A DNA stretch of 32,180 bases, taken from assembly GCA_964463485.1 (NCBI GenBank), contig CAYXDO010000133.1:1-32180 (forward strand), read 5' to 3'. The translations under genes and the position numbers were made by a program. This document shows, piece after piece, positions 1 through 8,543 of this stretch. The stretch comes from CAYXDO01 sp964463485 (GTDB lineage Bacteria; Myxococcota; Kuafuiibacteriia; Kuafuiibacteriales; Kuafuiibacteriaceae). The first letter of the stretch is position 1. Every line of letters begins with the position of its first letter. Under the pieces are notes generated by a model that was not told the origin of the DNA, made no database searches, and saw nothing but the letters and a program-made list of their open reading frames with translations.

Positions 1-3000
1 AGAGCCGAGGCTCACCGCCGTCGACGACTCCATTCGAGTTCGCATCGAGGAAGAGTTCGACGAGGTCGATTGCCGCCGGGTCGTCGAACGACCCGTTGGC
101 TTGAAGGTCGATGCGATCGACCGTCGCGCTCTCGGTGAGCGCAGAGAAACGAAGCTGGAGCGCGATCTCTCCGCGATCACCGCGCCGTACCACTCGTGGA
201 AACGGAGGCTGAGGTCCGATGGCGAGATCGATCGTTCCGGCGATCGTCACCGGGCTCGAAGATATGGGTAGCCCGATCGCATCCGTGACGACCCGGCCTC
301 CGAGACCCGTCGCCGTAATCGAGGAAACGCTTCGCACGAGCAGCCTGAAGTTCCGACCGCTCTCGACCGTGGTCGCGAAGTCCGCGACCACGAGCAGACT
401 CGATCGGGCTGATCCGATCGCGAGCCCGAGCCCGTCGAACGAAGCAACTCCGTCGTCGCCGGAGAACGAAGCGGGCGCGCCGAGCGTGAGATCCGCCGCG
501 GTAGGCGTGCCGGAGTGGTCGGCGTCGAGCAGGAGGTGGAGCGCGGTGACGTCGTTCGGATCGTCGACACTTCCGGCGGCTTCGAACGCGACGCGATCGA
601 GGACGAAGCCTTCGGACACGCCGCGGACGTCGATCATGAAGACGGGCACCGCGGTCGCGCCGCGAGGGGCGAGCAGAGCGGCTGGACTCTCGGGTGCGCG
701 AGCGAGCTCGAGCGAGCCGAGCACGAGGCGGGCGCCACCGACGACCGGCGCGCCGCTGGCGGCGGGGATCGGTCCGCTCGGGGCGCTGGCGGCCACGTCG
801 TTCGGCAACGCGAGCCGCGCAGCGAACGTGGAGCCCGCGACCGCGGTGCCCGAGAGATCGTAGGCGAGGAGCCAATCCTCGGACGCGCCTGCCGGGATCG
901 TTCGAGGTGTGAACGTGAAGACGACGGAACCGTCATCTGCCGAAAAGGGCTCGGATCCTAGAGCCACATCGCTCAGCGTATCGACCGTGCCATCGTGATC
1001 GACGTCGACGAACAGACGCGCGATGGTCACGTCGCTGATCTCGTTGCCTGATCCCTCGGCGCGGAACCTCACCGAAGAGACGGTCACAGGTTCGAGCACG
1101 GCCTCTGCGCGCACCTGAACGAGCGGTACTTGGACGTCAGAGGGACCGATTGATCCGCCCGCTGGGTTCTGCGGACCGGCGGACAGGACCAGCGTACCGC
1201 CGACGGAGTGGAGCTCCGAGGTGAGCGGCAGGCCCGAAGGTGATGCGGGGCCGCTCAACGACCCGGCAACCGTGAGGTCGGCTTGCGTCGGGATTCGCGC
1301 TCGAAACGTGAGGCCGGACGCGACCGAGGTCGCCACGTCGTAGCTGACGAGCCATCGCTCGACGGCACCTCCCGAGATCCGAGCGGCTGGAGAGATCGCG
1401 AAGGTGGCCGCGCCATCGTCGACATCGAACGTCGTGGACGCGAGCAACACGTCGGCGCCGTCGAGCTGGCCGGGAACGCCGAGGTCTCGATGCAGCTTCA
1501 CCGCGAGGAGGTGCCCGCGATCGTCGAGGGTGCCGGCGGCGCTGAGCCGCAAGCGGCTCACGTCGAAGTCTTCTCCCTGGGCGGCGAGTTGAATCGCCAG
1601 CACAGGGGCGCCGATGCGCCCAGGCTGGAATCTCGAAGAGGGAGGGTTGGCGGTCGCCAACGTGACCGAGAAGCCTCCGAGCAGCGTGCGGATCCCTCCC
1701 TGGATCGGGAACGCTCCGCTGGCGACCACGGGAGCGTGCGACGCGTTTCCTTCGGCTGTCATGCTGCTCGAGCTCAGCACACGAACGCGGAACGTCTCTC
1801 CGCCCGTGGGCGCGCTGGTGAAGTCGAAGGCGACGAGCCACAACGCCGTCCCACCTTGGGGAACGAGCTCCGGCGCGAAGCCAAAGGTCACCGCGCCGTC
1901 GTCGGCTCCGAACGTCGCGGCCGAGCCAATCGACACGTCTCCAGCGTCGACGACTCCGTTTCCGTTGGTGTCGCGGTAGAGGCGCGCGCGTGCAACATCA
2001 CCGAGCTCGTCACCCGTGCCGCTCGACTGGATCGTGAGCGACGAGACTTCAATTGCCTCCGCCGCCGAGCTCAACGAGAGCTGAAGCATGGGGACGTTGG
2101 ACGTGCCCGGTTGCGCGGTCGAGCTTGGGGGGTTCGCGGCGCCTGGCCCGACGGTGAGCGCGCCGCCGATGGTCACCGTGTTGCCGATGATCGGCAGACC
2201 GGTGAGCACCCGCGGACCCGCGCTTGGAATCGGCCCGGACACGACGCCGTCGGCGCCGATGTGGCCAGGCAGAGTGACCATGAAACGGAAATCGTCACCG
2301 CCGCTCGGAACGGCTGTGAGGTTCGCGGAGACGAGCAGATCGAGGGAGCTGTTCGCGGCGATGGTCACGGGGGCGAAGGAGAGCGCGACCGATCCATCGT
2401 CGAGCGTGAGCACACTCGAAGCGAGCTCCGTATCGCCGGTGCTGATTGCACCGCTCGAGTCGGCATCGCGATGGATCCGCACGCTGGAGATGCCGGTGAC
2501 CTCGTTCATGGAACCCTGCGCGGAGACCGTCACGCGACTGATCCGAAAGCTCTCGTTGAGCGCTCGCAGGCGAAGCTGGAGCGGGCTCACGGTGGCCGAG
2601 GGCGCGACGACGACGGCGGGAGAAGACGCCGGTCCTCGCTCTGCGACCAACCGCCCAGCGATGGTGACCGGTGGTCCATCGATCGACCCAGACAAGTAGG
2701 GTGACCCGATGCTCGAGCTGACATCAGAGGGAGCCGCGAGGCGGGCCGAGAAAGTATGACCTCCAACGGATGCTCCGGAAAAGTCGTAAACGACCAACCA
2801 TTTTTCGGCCGTCGCGTTGCCGAGATTTCGCGACAGGCCGGTGATGTCCGCGATACCGTCGTTGGCCCCGAAGGTCGCGCTCCCGAGCGTCGTCTCCGTG
2901 GCGTCGGCGACTCCGTCGTCGTCGGCATCCACCACGAGTCGAACCCGTGTCACGCCGGAGACCTCATTGCCCGAGCCCGAGCCGGTCACTCGGACGCGCG

Positions 3001-3751
3001 ACACCAGCGTCGCCTGCTCACCGCTGATCCGAAACGCGAGCATAGTGACGCTCTGAGCATCAGCGAGCTGAAAGCTCGGGACGGGGTTGGTGGTCGCTCG
3101 TTTGATGTTGAACAGCGGAGCGACGTCGATGTGCATCCCGACGTTGCCGAACGACCAAATCGAGCTGCGTGTCGTGAAGCCGTCGGACGTGTTGATGGAA
3201 GTGCCCGCGTTCGCCGAGGTCGCGTCGATCGCGAACCGCATGTAAGGGTCCGAGTCGAAGTACTTCATCGCGAAGAAGACGCGACCCGGACGATCGAAGA
3301 TCGTGTTCGCAGGAAGCTCCCAAAGTTGCGGCGTCAACGTCCACGGCGGCGACGTCGCCGTAGCGCCGGCTCCGAAAAACGGTACGGAGTACTCTTCGGC
3401 TACGGGAAAGAAGAGCTCAGGTGTGAGCCCGCTCGGATCGACGACGAGGTTCTCGCTCGCGATGACCGCGCGCTCGAAGTCCGGAATCCCGGCGTCGCCA
3501 CAGATCTGAAAACACACCGAGCCCGAGCAGCACGCCGTGTCGAGGTAGAACATGGAGGCTCGAACGACGCGAAACGGATACTCGTACGGGGACGTGTACG
3601 CGACGCCGATCCAGTCGGCTGGCCCGGCCTGCGGCGACGTCAAGCTCCACATCTCTTCCATCGAGCCGTCGTCGGACTGGAGCGTGACCTCTTGGGCGAG
3701 CGCGGCCCGCGCCGCGAAGAGGGAGCCGAACAAGGCGAGCGCGAATCTCAT
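1..3751 (-). CDS. Large secreted repeat protein with calcium-loop-like motifs (C-terminus beyond window)
   Basis: An open frame runs from an ATG at 3751 without a stop to base 1 (1250 codons seen). Residues 1-19 form a signal peptide ending ALA before QEV. Residues ~20-230 form a non-repeated domain with a Cys cluster (CCSGSVCFQIC). After that come at least seven repeats, each with an Asp-rich loop such as DADDDGVAD, DTNGNGVVDAGD or DANSNGVVDGGE, starting near residues 275, 429, 594, 756, 916, 1076 and 1236, so the period is ~160 residues. Each unit also has a DDG step followed by a WLV-YD-like strand. The loops resemble dockerin or thrombospondin-3 calcium sites, so calcium-stabilised beta-domains are inferred. 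The 4th repeat loop (near 756) is degenerate. The gene lies 7 nt after the lipoprotein stop, with a GAGG Shine-Dalgarno overlapping that stop, so the two are probably an operon. An extracellular or surface role is inferred; I do not recognise the family. Confidence 0.85.
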   Translation of the reverse strand, partial: MRFALALFGSLFAARAALAQEVTLQSDDGSMEEMWSLTSPQAGPADWIGVAYTSPYEYPFRVVRASMFYLDTACCSGSVCFQICGDAGIPDFERAVIASENLVVDPSGLTPELFFPVAEEYSVPFFGAGATATSPPWTLTPQLWELPANTIFDRPGRVFFAMKYFDSDPYMRFAIDATSANAGTSINTSDGFTTRSSIWSFGNVGMHIDVAPLFNIKRATTNPVPSFQLADAQSVTMLAFRISGEQATLVSRVRVTGSGSGNEVSGVTRVRLVVDADDDGVADATETTLGSATFGANDGIADITGLSRNLGNATAEKWLVVYDFSGASVGGHTFSARLAAPSDVSSSIGSPYLSGSIDGPPVTIAGRLVAERGPASSPAVVVAPSATVSPLQLRLRALNESFRISRVTVSAQGSMNEVTGISSVRIHRDADSSGAISTGDTELASSVLTLDDGSVALSFAPVTIAANSSLDLLVSANLTAVPSGGDDFRFMVTLPGHIGADGVVSGPIPSAGPRVLTGLPIIGNTVTIGGALTVGPGAANPPSSTAQPGTSNVPMLQLSLSSAAEAIEVSSLTIQSSGTGDELGDVARARLYRDTNGNGVVDAGDVSIGSAATFGADDGAVTFGFAPELVPQGGTALWLVAFDFTSAPTGGETFRVRVLSSSSMTAEGNASHAPVVASGAFPIQGGIRTLLGGFSVTLATANPPSSRFQPGRIGAPVLAIQLAAQGEDFDVSRLRLSAAGTLDDRGHLLAVKLHRDLGVPGQLDGADVLLASTTFDVDDGAATFAISPAARISGGAVERWLVSYDVATSVASGLTFRARIPTQADLTVAGSLSGPASPSGLPLTSELHSVGGTLVLSAGPQNPAGGSIGPSDVQVPLVQVRAEAVLEPVTVSSVRFRAEGSGNEISDVTIARLFVDVDHDGTVDTLSDVALGSEPFSADDGSVVFTFTPRTIPAGASEDWLLAYDLSGTAVAGSTFAARLALPNDVAASAPSGPIPAASGAPVVGGARLVLGSLELARAPESPAALLAPRGATAVPVFMIDVRGVSEGFVLDRVAFEAAGSVDDPNDVTALHLLLDADHSGTPTAADLTLGAPASFSGDDGVASFDGLGLAIGSARSSLLVVADFATTVESGRNFRLLVRSVSSITATGLGGRVVTDAIGLPISSSPVTIAGTIDLAIGPQPPFPRVVRRGDRGEIALQLRFSALTESATVDRIDLQANGSFDDPAAIDLVELFLDANSNGVVDGGEPRL

Positions 3752-3758
3752 GATGGCC

Positions 3759-5366
3759 TCAATGCAAAGTTCCGAGCGGAGCGAAAGCTCCGGACGGCCA
3801 GTTCAACGTTGCGACGTCCCAGGACTCCGTGGAGGCCGACAGGACCACGTCGAGCACGGCGGCTTCTACTGTCCCTAGGAAAAAACGAACGCGAGTGTTG
3901 GTCGGCCCCTGCGGTGACGGATCGGCGACGCGCACCAACACCGTGAACACGCCAGCCTCCGGTTCCGAGAGGAGGATCGATTCGGAGACCTCGGACGACC
4001 ACGTGAGCCTGGGATCGCCGACTGGTCCAACGGGGCCCCAGTCGGGCGCGGGATTATCGAAGAAGCAGTCGCCTACCGATCCTTCCGGAGCCCGAGGTCG
4101 GACCAAATGCAGATCCAAGTCCGTGTCGACCCGATCCCATTCGAGCTCGACTCGAAAGGAGGTTCCCGCGCCGGCGTCGAGCTGGACGCGAGCCTCGTTC
4201 GTGGAGACGAGGCCGGTATCGTCTCGCACGGAGAGCTCGACCGTGTAGCGCCCGGGCAGATCGATCGAGAAGCTCGTGGTGCTTCCGCGCACTTGGTCGA
4301 ACGAGGCACGGCTGCTGGGAGGTCGGTGTACGAACCGCCAGGTGTGCTCCAGTCGGCTCCCTTCAGGGTCGAAGGAGGCCCGTCCGTCGAGCGTCACGAC
4401 GCCGCCCGGCTCGAGGGGGTTCGGCTGCGACGAGATGTTTGCGATCGCTTGCGGCGGTTGATTCTCAGGCCGACCTTTGAGCGGAACGATCGCCGTCGGT
4501 CGGCTCGGATCGTTCGAATCGACCAGGAGCTGCACGGACCCGCGATCGGCAGCGGCAGGCCGATAGCTCACCTCGAGGCGCAGCTCTTCTTCTGGGAGCA
4601 AGTTCGTCGGCGAAAACGCGGGAATCGAAAAGCCCCGCGCCGCTCTAGGAGGTGACGTTCCCTCGTCCTCTCGACAAGCCCGAAAACCGTCGAGTCCGAG
4701 AGAACAAAGGTAGCCTGCCGGGCACGAGCCTTGGCACGCCTGAGCGCAAATCAGCCCGGTGCGTGAAGACGTGCAGCGCCCCTCTCGGCAATCGGAGTCC
4801 CTCGAGCAGGCCTCGCCAAAGAAGCCTTCGGTCCGGATCGAGATGCGCCGAATCTCCAGCGGCGCCAGCCCAACGCTCGCGATCGTGAGCGCTCCGACGA
4901 CCGCGTTGCCCGATGCGGTGTCGCCGAGGTTGAGCTCCCGCGGGGCCAGCTCGATAAGGGGCGCCGTCGAGTCGCTCCGGAGCGCGACGCGAACTTCTGG
5001 CGTGTTCGACGCGTTGGATCGGATCGACAGCTCCGAGGCGTCTCCTTTTCCGTCATCTGCGGTGTGCCGCACCGCCAACACCACGGACTCCGACGGTCCG
5101 AGGGTGTTCGGGGGCGTTCCAAACGAGAACGTCTCTGCGTCCCCTAAGAGCTCGAGCGCGCTCAGCTCCAAGATGGCGACGGGCGAGAGGTTTCGAATCG
5201 TGAGCTCGACGGCTCGGCTTCGGCCGGCGGCGACTTGCCCAAACACGATCTCCTTGGGTTCGACATCGATCTCCGGCAGCGCGGCGAGAGGCTCCGGCTC
5301 GCAGGCTGATGCCCAAGCGAGGAGCGCGACGTGGACCCCGAGCGCTGCAAAGCCGTTTGTCCGCAT
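3759..5366 (-). CDS. PKD/ASH-domain lipoprotein with Cys-rich insert
   Basis: The 535-aa product starts at an ATG (5366) that gives a clean lipoprotein signal: hydrophobic residues 7-20 and lipobox ASAC with Cys22. A longer in-frame start at 5414 adds 16 residues before the signal and is unlikely. Residues ~32-130 and ~138-298 look like two ASH/HYDIN-type Ig-like domains (PEIDVEPKEIVFGQV, ELAPRELNLGDTASGN). The second is interrupted by a Cys-rich segment at 187-231. Residues ~302-398 form a PKD domain (PPQAIAN, LDGRASFDPEG, YTVELSVRDDTG). Residues 402-535 contain DTDLDLHLV, a C-terminal domain often found after PKD domains in myxobacterial lipoproteins. The protein is probably surface or outer-membrane anchored and is co-transcribed with the repeat protein downstream. 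A joint structural or adhesive role is inference. Confidence 0.88.
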   Translation of the reverse strand: MRTNGFAALGVHVALLAWASACEPEPLAALPEIDVEPKEIVFGQVAAGRSRAVELTIRNLSPVAILELSALELLGDAETFSFGTPPNTLGPSESVVLAVRHTADDGKGDASELSIRSNASNTPEVRVALRSDSTAPLIELAPRELNLGDTASGNAVVGALTIASVGLAPLEIRRISIRTEGFFGEACSRDSDCREGRCTSSRTGLICAQACQGSCPAGYLCSLGLDGFRACREDEGTSPPRAARGFSIPAFSPTNLLPEEELRLEVSYRPAAADRGSVQLLVDSNDPSRPTAIVPLKGRPENQPPQAIANISSQPNPLEPGGVVTLDGRASFDPEGSRLEHTWRFVHRPPSSRASFDQVRGSTTSFSIDLPGRYTVELSVRDDTGLVSTNEARVQLDAGAGTSFRVELEWDRVDTDLDLHLVRPRAPEGSVGDCFFDNPAPDWGPVGPVGDPRLTWSSEVSESILLSEPEAGVFTVLVRVADPSPQGPTNTRVRFFLGTVEAAVLDVVLSASTESWDVATLNWPSGAFAPLGTLH

Positions 5367-5629
5367 GTGGAAAGGTCGGATGCAATCGCAGCCCGACGTG
5401 GTCGGGTCTCCCACAGGGGTCGAAAGCGGTCATCCGCCAAAGGGTGGACGGGATGAAAACGAGCCTCGAGCGGGTTGATGCCGAGTGGCCGCGAGCAGCC
5501 TTCTAGGTCGAAACTCTGCGGATCATGTAGTTGACAGAGGCGAAGGGTCGAAGTTAGCGCTTTCGTCCCGGTTCGCGGGGTTCTGTCGAGCGAGTGCTCG
5601 CCCCACCAACCAATCGAATTGAGGGATCA
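5367..5629. other. Divergent intergenic region
   Basis: These 263 bp separate the divergent lipoprotein operon and the triple thioredoxin gene. No convincing ORF is present. A TTGACA hexamer lies at 5531-5536, and a short hairpin (CGAGC-GAGT-GCTCG) sits in the expected 5' leader of the plus-strand gene. Confidence 0.6.
5531..5559 (+). promoter_or_regulatory. Possible sigma70-type promoter of the triple DsbA gene
   Basis: A perfect -35 hexamer TTGACA (5531-5536) is followed after 17 nt by a poor -10 (TTAGCG, 5554-5559). It lies ~70 nt before the start codon in the only upstream space. The weak -10 keeps confidence low. Confidence 0.35.
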
Positions 5630-7585
5630 ATGAAGAGCGGCGCAGCAGTCATCGGCTTCGTCTTTTCGGCAGGCATTGGGCTCGCGGTCGGATACTCGAT
5701 CGGAGCTTCGAAGAAGCCGGATGGGGCTGGAACCACCATCAACGTGAAGCCGGATTCGCCGGCGAAACCGTCGGCTCCGACGGCCGGCGGCGAGGAGATC
5801 TACAAGGTCCCGGTCGGCGGGGCAGCCACGAAGGGCCCGGCCGACGCGCTGGTCACCGTGATCGAGTTCTCGGACTTTCAGTGTCCGTTCTGCAGTCGTG
5901 TCGGACCGACGCTCAAGCAGCTCCAAGACGAGTACTCGGGCCGCATTCGGATCGCGTTCAAACACAACCCGTTGCCTTTCCACAAGGACGCTCCGCTCGC
6001 AGCAGAGTGGTCGCTCGCAGCCAACGAGCAAGGCAAGTTCTGGGAGATGCACGACACGCTCTTCGCGAATCAGCAGGCGCTCACGGAACCCGACCTCGAA
6101 AAGCACGCCACGAGCCTCGGGCTCGATGTTGGCAAGATTCGCGAGGCGGTGAGCAGCGGTCGGTTCAAGAAGGTGATCGCGGACGACCAAGCAGTGGCCA
6201 ACCGAGTGGGCGCGCGAGGCACGCCTGCGTTTTTCATCAATGGCGTGAAGCTCTCAGGCGCTCAGCCTTATGCGAACTTCAAGAAGATCGTCGATGAGCA
6301 GCTCGTCAAGGCGCAGAAGCTCGTGGACGGCGGTGTCGCCAAGGCTCAGGTCTACGACAAGATCATGGCGACCGCTCGCGACTCGGCTCCGGCCGATGCG
6401 GAGCGTCCGCAAGCTCCTCCACAGACTCGTCAGAACGTGGAGCTGGCGGCGAGCGCTCCGACCAAGGGCCCGAACGCGCCGCTGGTCACGATCGTCGAGT
6501 GGTCGGATTTCGAGTGTCCTTTCTGCAAGCGCGTCATTCCGACTGTGAAGCAAGTCATGGACGCTTACGGGGACAAGGTCGCCATCCAGTTCCGGCACCA
6601 GCCCTTGAGCTTTCACAAGTCCGCCATGCCGGCCGCCAAGGCGGCCGTCGCTGCGCACAAACAAGGCAAGTTCTGGGAGATGCACGACCTGATGTTCAAC
6701 AACTCGCCGGCGCTCTCCGCCGAGGATCTCGAGCGCTATGCCCGGCAGGCCGGACTCGACGTGAACAAGTTCAAGGCCGACATGGAAGATCCATCGACCC
6801 AGGCCATCATTCAAAAGGACATGGACGACGGCTCGAAGTACGGAGCTCGTGGGACGCCGACGTTCTTCGTGAATGGCGTGCCGGTGCGTGGTGCTCAACC
6901 GTTCGAGTCTTTCAAAGCCACCATCGACAAGGAGATCGAGCTCGCGAACAAGCTGATCGCCGAGGGTGTCTCAAAGACCGGCGTGTATTCCGAGATCCTC
7001 AAGCGTGAAGCCGGCAAGGCCATCGCAGGTGCGCCGCCCAGCGGGCCGCCCGCGCCGACTGGCCCGGTCAACATCGACATCGGTCGCGCGCCGGTGAAGG
7101 GCGACCCGAAGGCTCCGATCAAGGTCGTGGTTTTCTCCGATTTCGAGTGTCCGTTCTGCAGCCGAGTGGAGCCTCAGCTCAAGCAGCTCGAGCAGGAGTA
7201 CGGCAAGAAGGTGCAGTTTGCCTTCAAGCACTATCCGCTCCCGTTCCACTCGAAGGCCGAGCTCGCGGGCGTCGCGTCCTTGGCGGCCCATCGTCAAGGC
7301 AAGTTCTGGCCGATGCACGACAAGCTCTTCGAGAACCAGAAGGCGCTCGAGCGGTCGAACCTCGTCGACTACGCCAAGCAGTTGGGCCTCGACATGGCGA
7401 AGTTCGAAAAGGATCTCGACGACCCCGAGCTCAAGGCCTGGATCAAGTCCGACACGGAGCAGGGGTCGAAGGTCGGTGTGCGAGGAACGCCAGCGACGTT
7501 CGTCAATGGAATCCTCGTTTCTGGTGCTCAACCCTACGAGAACTTCAAGCGCATCGTCGAAGAAGAGCTCAAGAAGAAGGGCTGA
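5630..7585 (+). CDS. Membrane-anchored protein with three tandem DsbA-like thioredoxin domains
   Basis: The 651-aa product starts at ATG 5630, preceded by GAGGG at a good distance; an in-frame ATG 36 nt upstream lacks this. Residues ~5-25 are one hydrophobic segment (signal anchor), so the rest is predicted periplasmic. Three DsbA-like modules follow at ~62-270, ~275-480 and ~485-650. Each has a CPFC active site (C85/C88, C296/C299, C507/C510, exactly 211 residues apart) and a cis-Pro signature (RGTPAFFINGV, RGTPTFFVNGV, RGTPATFVNGI). Each also carries the GAQP motif after the cis-Pro strand. A family DsbA has one such domain, so this is an internal triplication. All three catalytic pairs are intact. 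The likely role is thiol-disulfide exchange (oxidase or isomerase/reductase) on secreted proteins. No DsbB- or DsbD-like partner is adjacent. Confidence 0.92.
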   Translation: MKSGAAVIGFVFSAGIGLAVGYSIGASKKPDGAGTTINVKPDSPAKPSAPTAGGEEIYKVPVGGAATKGPADALVTVIEFSDFQCPFCSRVGPTLKQLQDEYSGRIRIAFKHNPLPFHKDAPLAAEWSLAANEQGKFWEMHDTLFANQQALTEPDLEKHATSLGLDVGKIREAVSSGRFKKVIADDQAVANRVGARGTPAFFINGVKLSGAQPYANFKKIVDEQLVKAQKLVDGGVAKAQVYDKIMATARDSAPADAERPQAPPQTRQNVELAASAPTKGPNAPLVTIVEWSDFECPFCKRVIPTVKQVMDAYGDKVAIQFRHQPLSFHKSAMPAAKAAVAAHKQGKFWEMHDLMFNNSPALSAEDLERYARQAGLDVNKFKADMEDPSTQAIIQKDMDDGSKYGARGTPTFFVNGVPVRGAQPFESFKATIDKEIELANKLIAEGVSKTGVYSEILKREAGKAIAGAPPSGPPAPTGPVNIDIGRAPVKGDPKAPIKVVVFSDFECPFCSRVEPQLKQLEQEYGKKVQFAFKHYPLPFHSKAELAGVASLAAHRQGKFWPMHDKLFENQKALERSNLVDYAKQLGLDMAKFEKDLDDPELKAWIKSDTEQGSKVGVRGTPATFVNGILVSGAQPYENFKRIVEEELKKKG

Positions 7586-7589
7586 GTCA

Positions 7590-7905
7590 CACCCTGGGAG
7601 CGCAGGCATCTTGCCTGCGCCTAAGCTTCGCGGACTCGTCGCCCGCCCGCCCGCTCGGAGTGGGTTCGCATGTCCGCCCTGGGCCAGGCATCTTGCCTGC
7701 GCCTAAGCTTCGCGGACTCGCAGACCGGCCGGCCGCCCGCTGGGAGAGGGTCCGCGGGTCCGCCCTGGGAGCGCAGGCATCTTGCCTGCGCCTAGGCTTC
7801 GCGGACTCGCAGACCGGCCGGCCGCCCGCTGGGAGAGGGTCCGCGGTTCCGCCCTGGGAGCGCAGGCATCTTGCCTGCGCCTAAGCTTCGCGGACTTGCA
7901 GACCG
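7590..7905. repeat. Tandem ~86-89 bp repeat, four units
   Basis: Units start with the hairpin and continue through CCTAAGCTTCGCGGACTCG and a GC-rich CCGGCCGGCCGCCCGC tract to TCCGCCCTGGGAG. The hairpin starts at 7600, ~7685, 7771 and 7860 set the period. Units 2 and 3 are nearly identical, so recent tandem duplication is likely. Confidence 0.8.
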
Positions 7906-8520
7906 CCCTGGGACCGCAGAGACCGCCCGCATGTCCGCCCTATCCGGCGCCAAGTAGCAGGCAAGATGCCTGCTCCCAGGAGGTGCAGCAGGGTCCAGCG
8001 CCAAGTAAGCCGCAGGCAAGATGCCTGCGGTCCCAGGGGGTGCGGCCGGTCTCGAGGTCCAGCGCTAAGCAGCCGCAGGCAAGATGCCTGCGGTCCCAGG
8101 GGTGCGGCCGGCTCTCGGGGTCCAGCGCTTAGCAGCTGCAGGGGGTGCGGTCGGTCGGGGTCCAGCGCCAAGTAGCCGCAGGCAAAATGCCTGCGGTCCC
8201 AGGGGTGCGGCCGGCTCTCGGGGTCCAGCGCTAAGCAGCCGCAGGGGGTGCGGTCGGTCGGGGTCCAGCGCCAAGTAAGCCGCAGGCAAGATGCCTGCGG
8301 TCCCAGGGGTGCGGCCGGTCTCGGGGTGCGGCCGGTCAGCCGCAAGCAAGATGCCTGCGGTCCCAGGGGGTGCGGCCGGTCGGGGTCCAGCGCCAAGTAG
8401 CCGCAGGCAAGATGCCTGCGGTCCCAGGGGTGCGGCCGGTCTCTGGGTCCAGCGCCAAGTAGTGGGGTGCGAACGGTCGGGGTCCAGCGCCAAGCAGCCG
8501 CAGGCAAGATCCCAGGGGTG
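7600..8520. repeat. Array of 12 palindromic hairpin repeats
   Basis: The 958-bp gap between genes holds copies of the palindrome GCAGGCA-TCT-TGCCTGC or its complement, usually with 9-bp GC-rich arms. Copies lie at 7600-7620, ~7686-7700, 7771-7791, 7860-7880 (loop TCT), then 7957-7973, 8010-8030, 8073-8093, 8176-8196, 8280-8300, 8340-8360, 8401-8421 (loop AGA or AAA) and a truncated one near 8498-8520. The first four carry one flank and the rest another, in inverted orientation, so the array flips near 7900-7950. Spurious ORFs here read as AGILPA or QASCLRL, translations familiar from repeat-rich genomes. No protein-coding signal is credible. Confidence 0.9.
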
Positions 8521-8535
8521 CAGCCGGTCTTCGGG
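7950..8535. repeat. Tandem ~60-110 bp repeat block in opposite orientation
   Basis: The units read GGGGTCCAGCGCCAAGTAG, hairpin, TCCCAGGGGTGCGGCCGGTC. Two interspersed units (around 8121-8160 and 8224-8262) lack the hairpin and keep only the flanks. The last unit has lost the 3' half of its hairpin. This suggests turnover by slippage or recombination. Confidence 0.8.
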
Positions 8536-8543
8536 GTCCAAGA

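Noticed and set aside
1283..3946. Long plus-strand ORFs (396-473 codons) opposite the repeat protein
   Set aside because: They are Arg/Asp-rich antisense shadows of high-GC coding sequence; the minus frame has a signal peptide, repeats and motif periodicity.
7600..8520. CRISPR array
   Set aside because: The repeats are palindromes with variable flanks, unit lengths vary (about 40-110 bp), the between-hairpin sequence is itself repeated rather than unique, orientation flips inside the array, and no cas gene is near.
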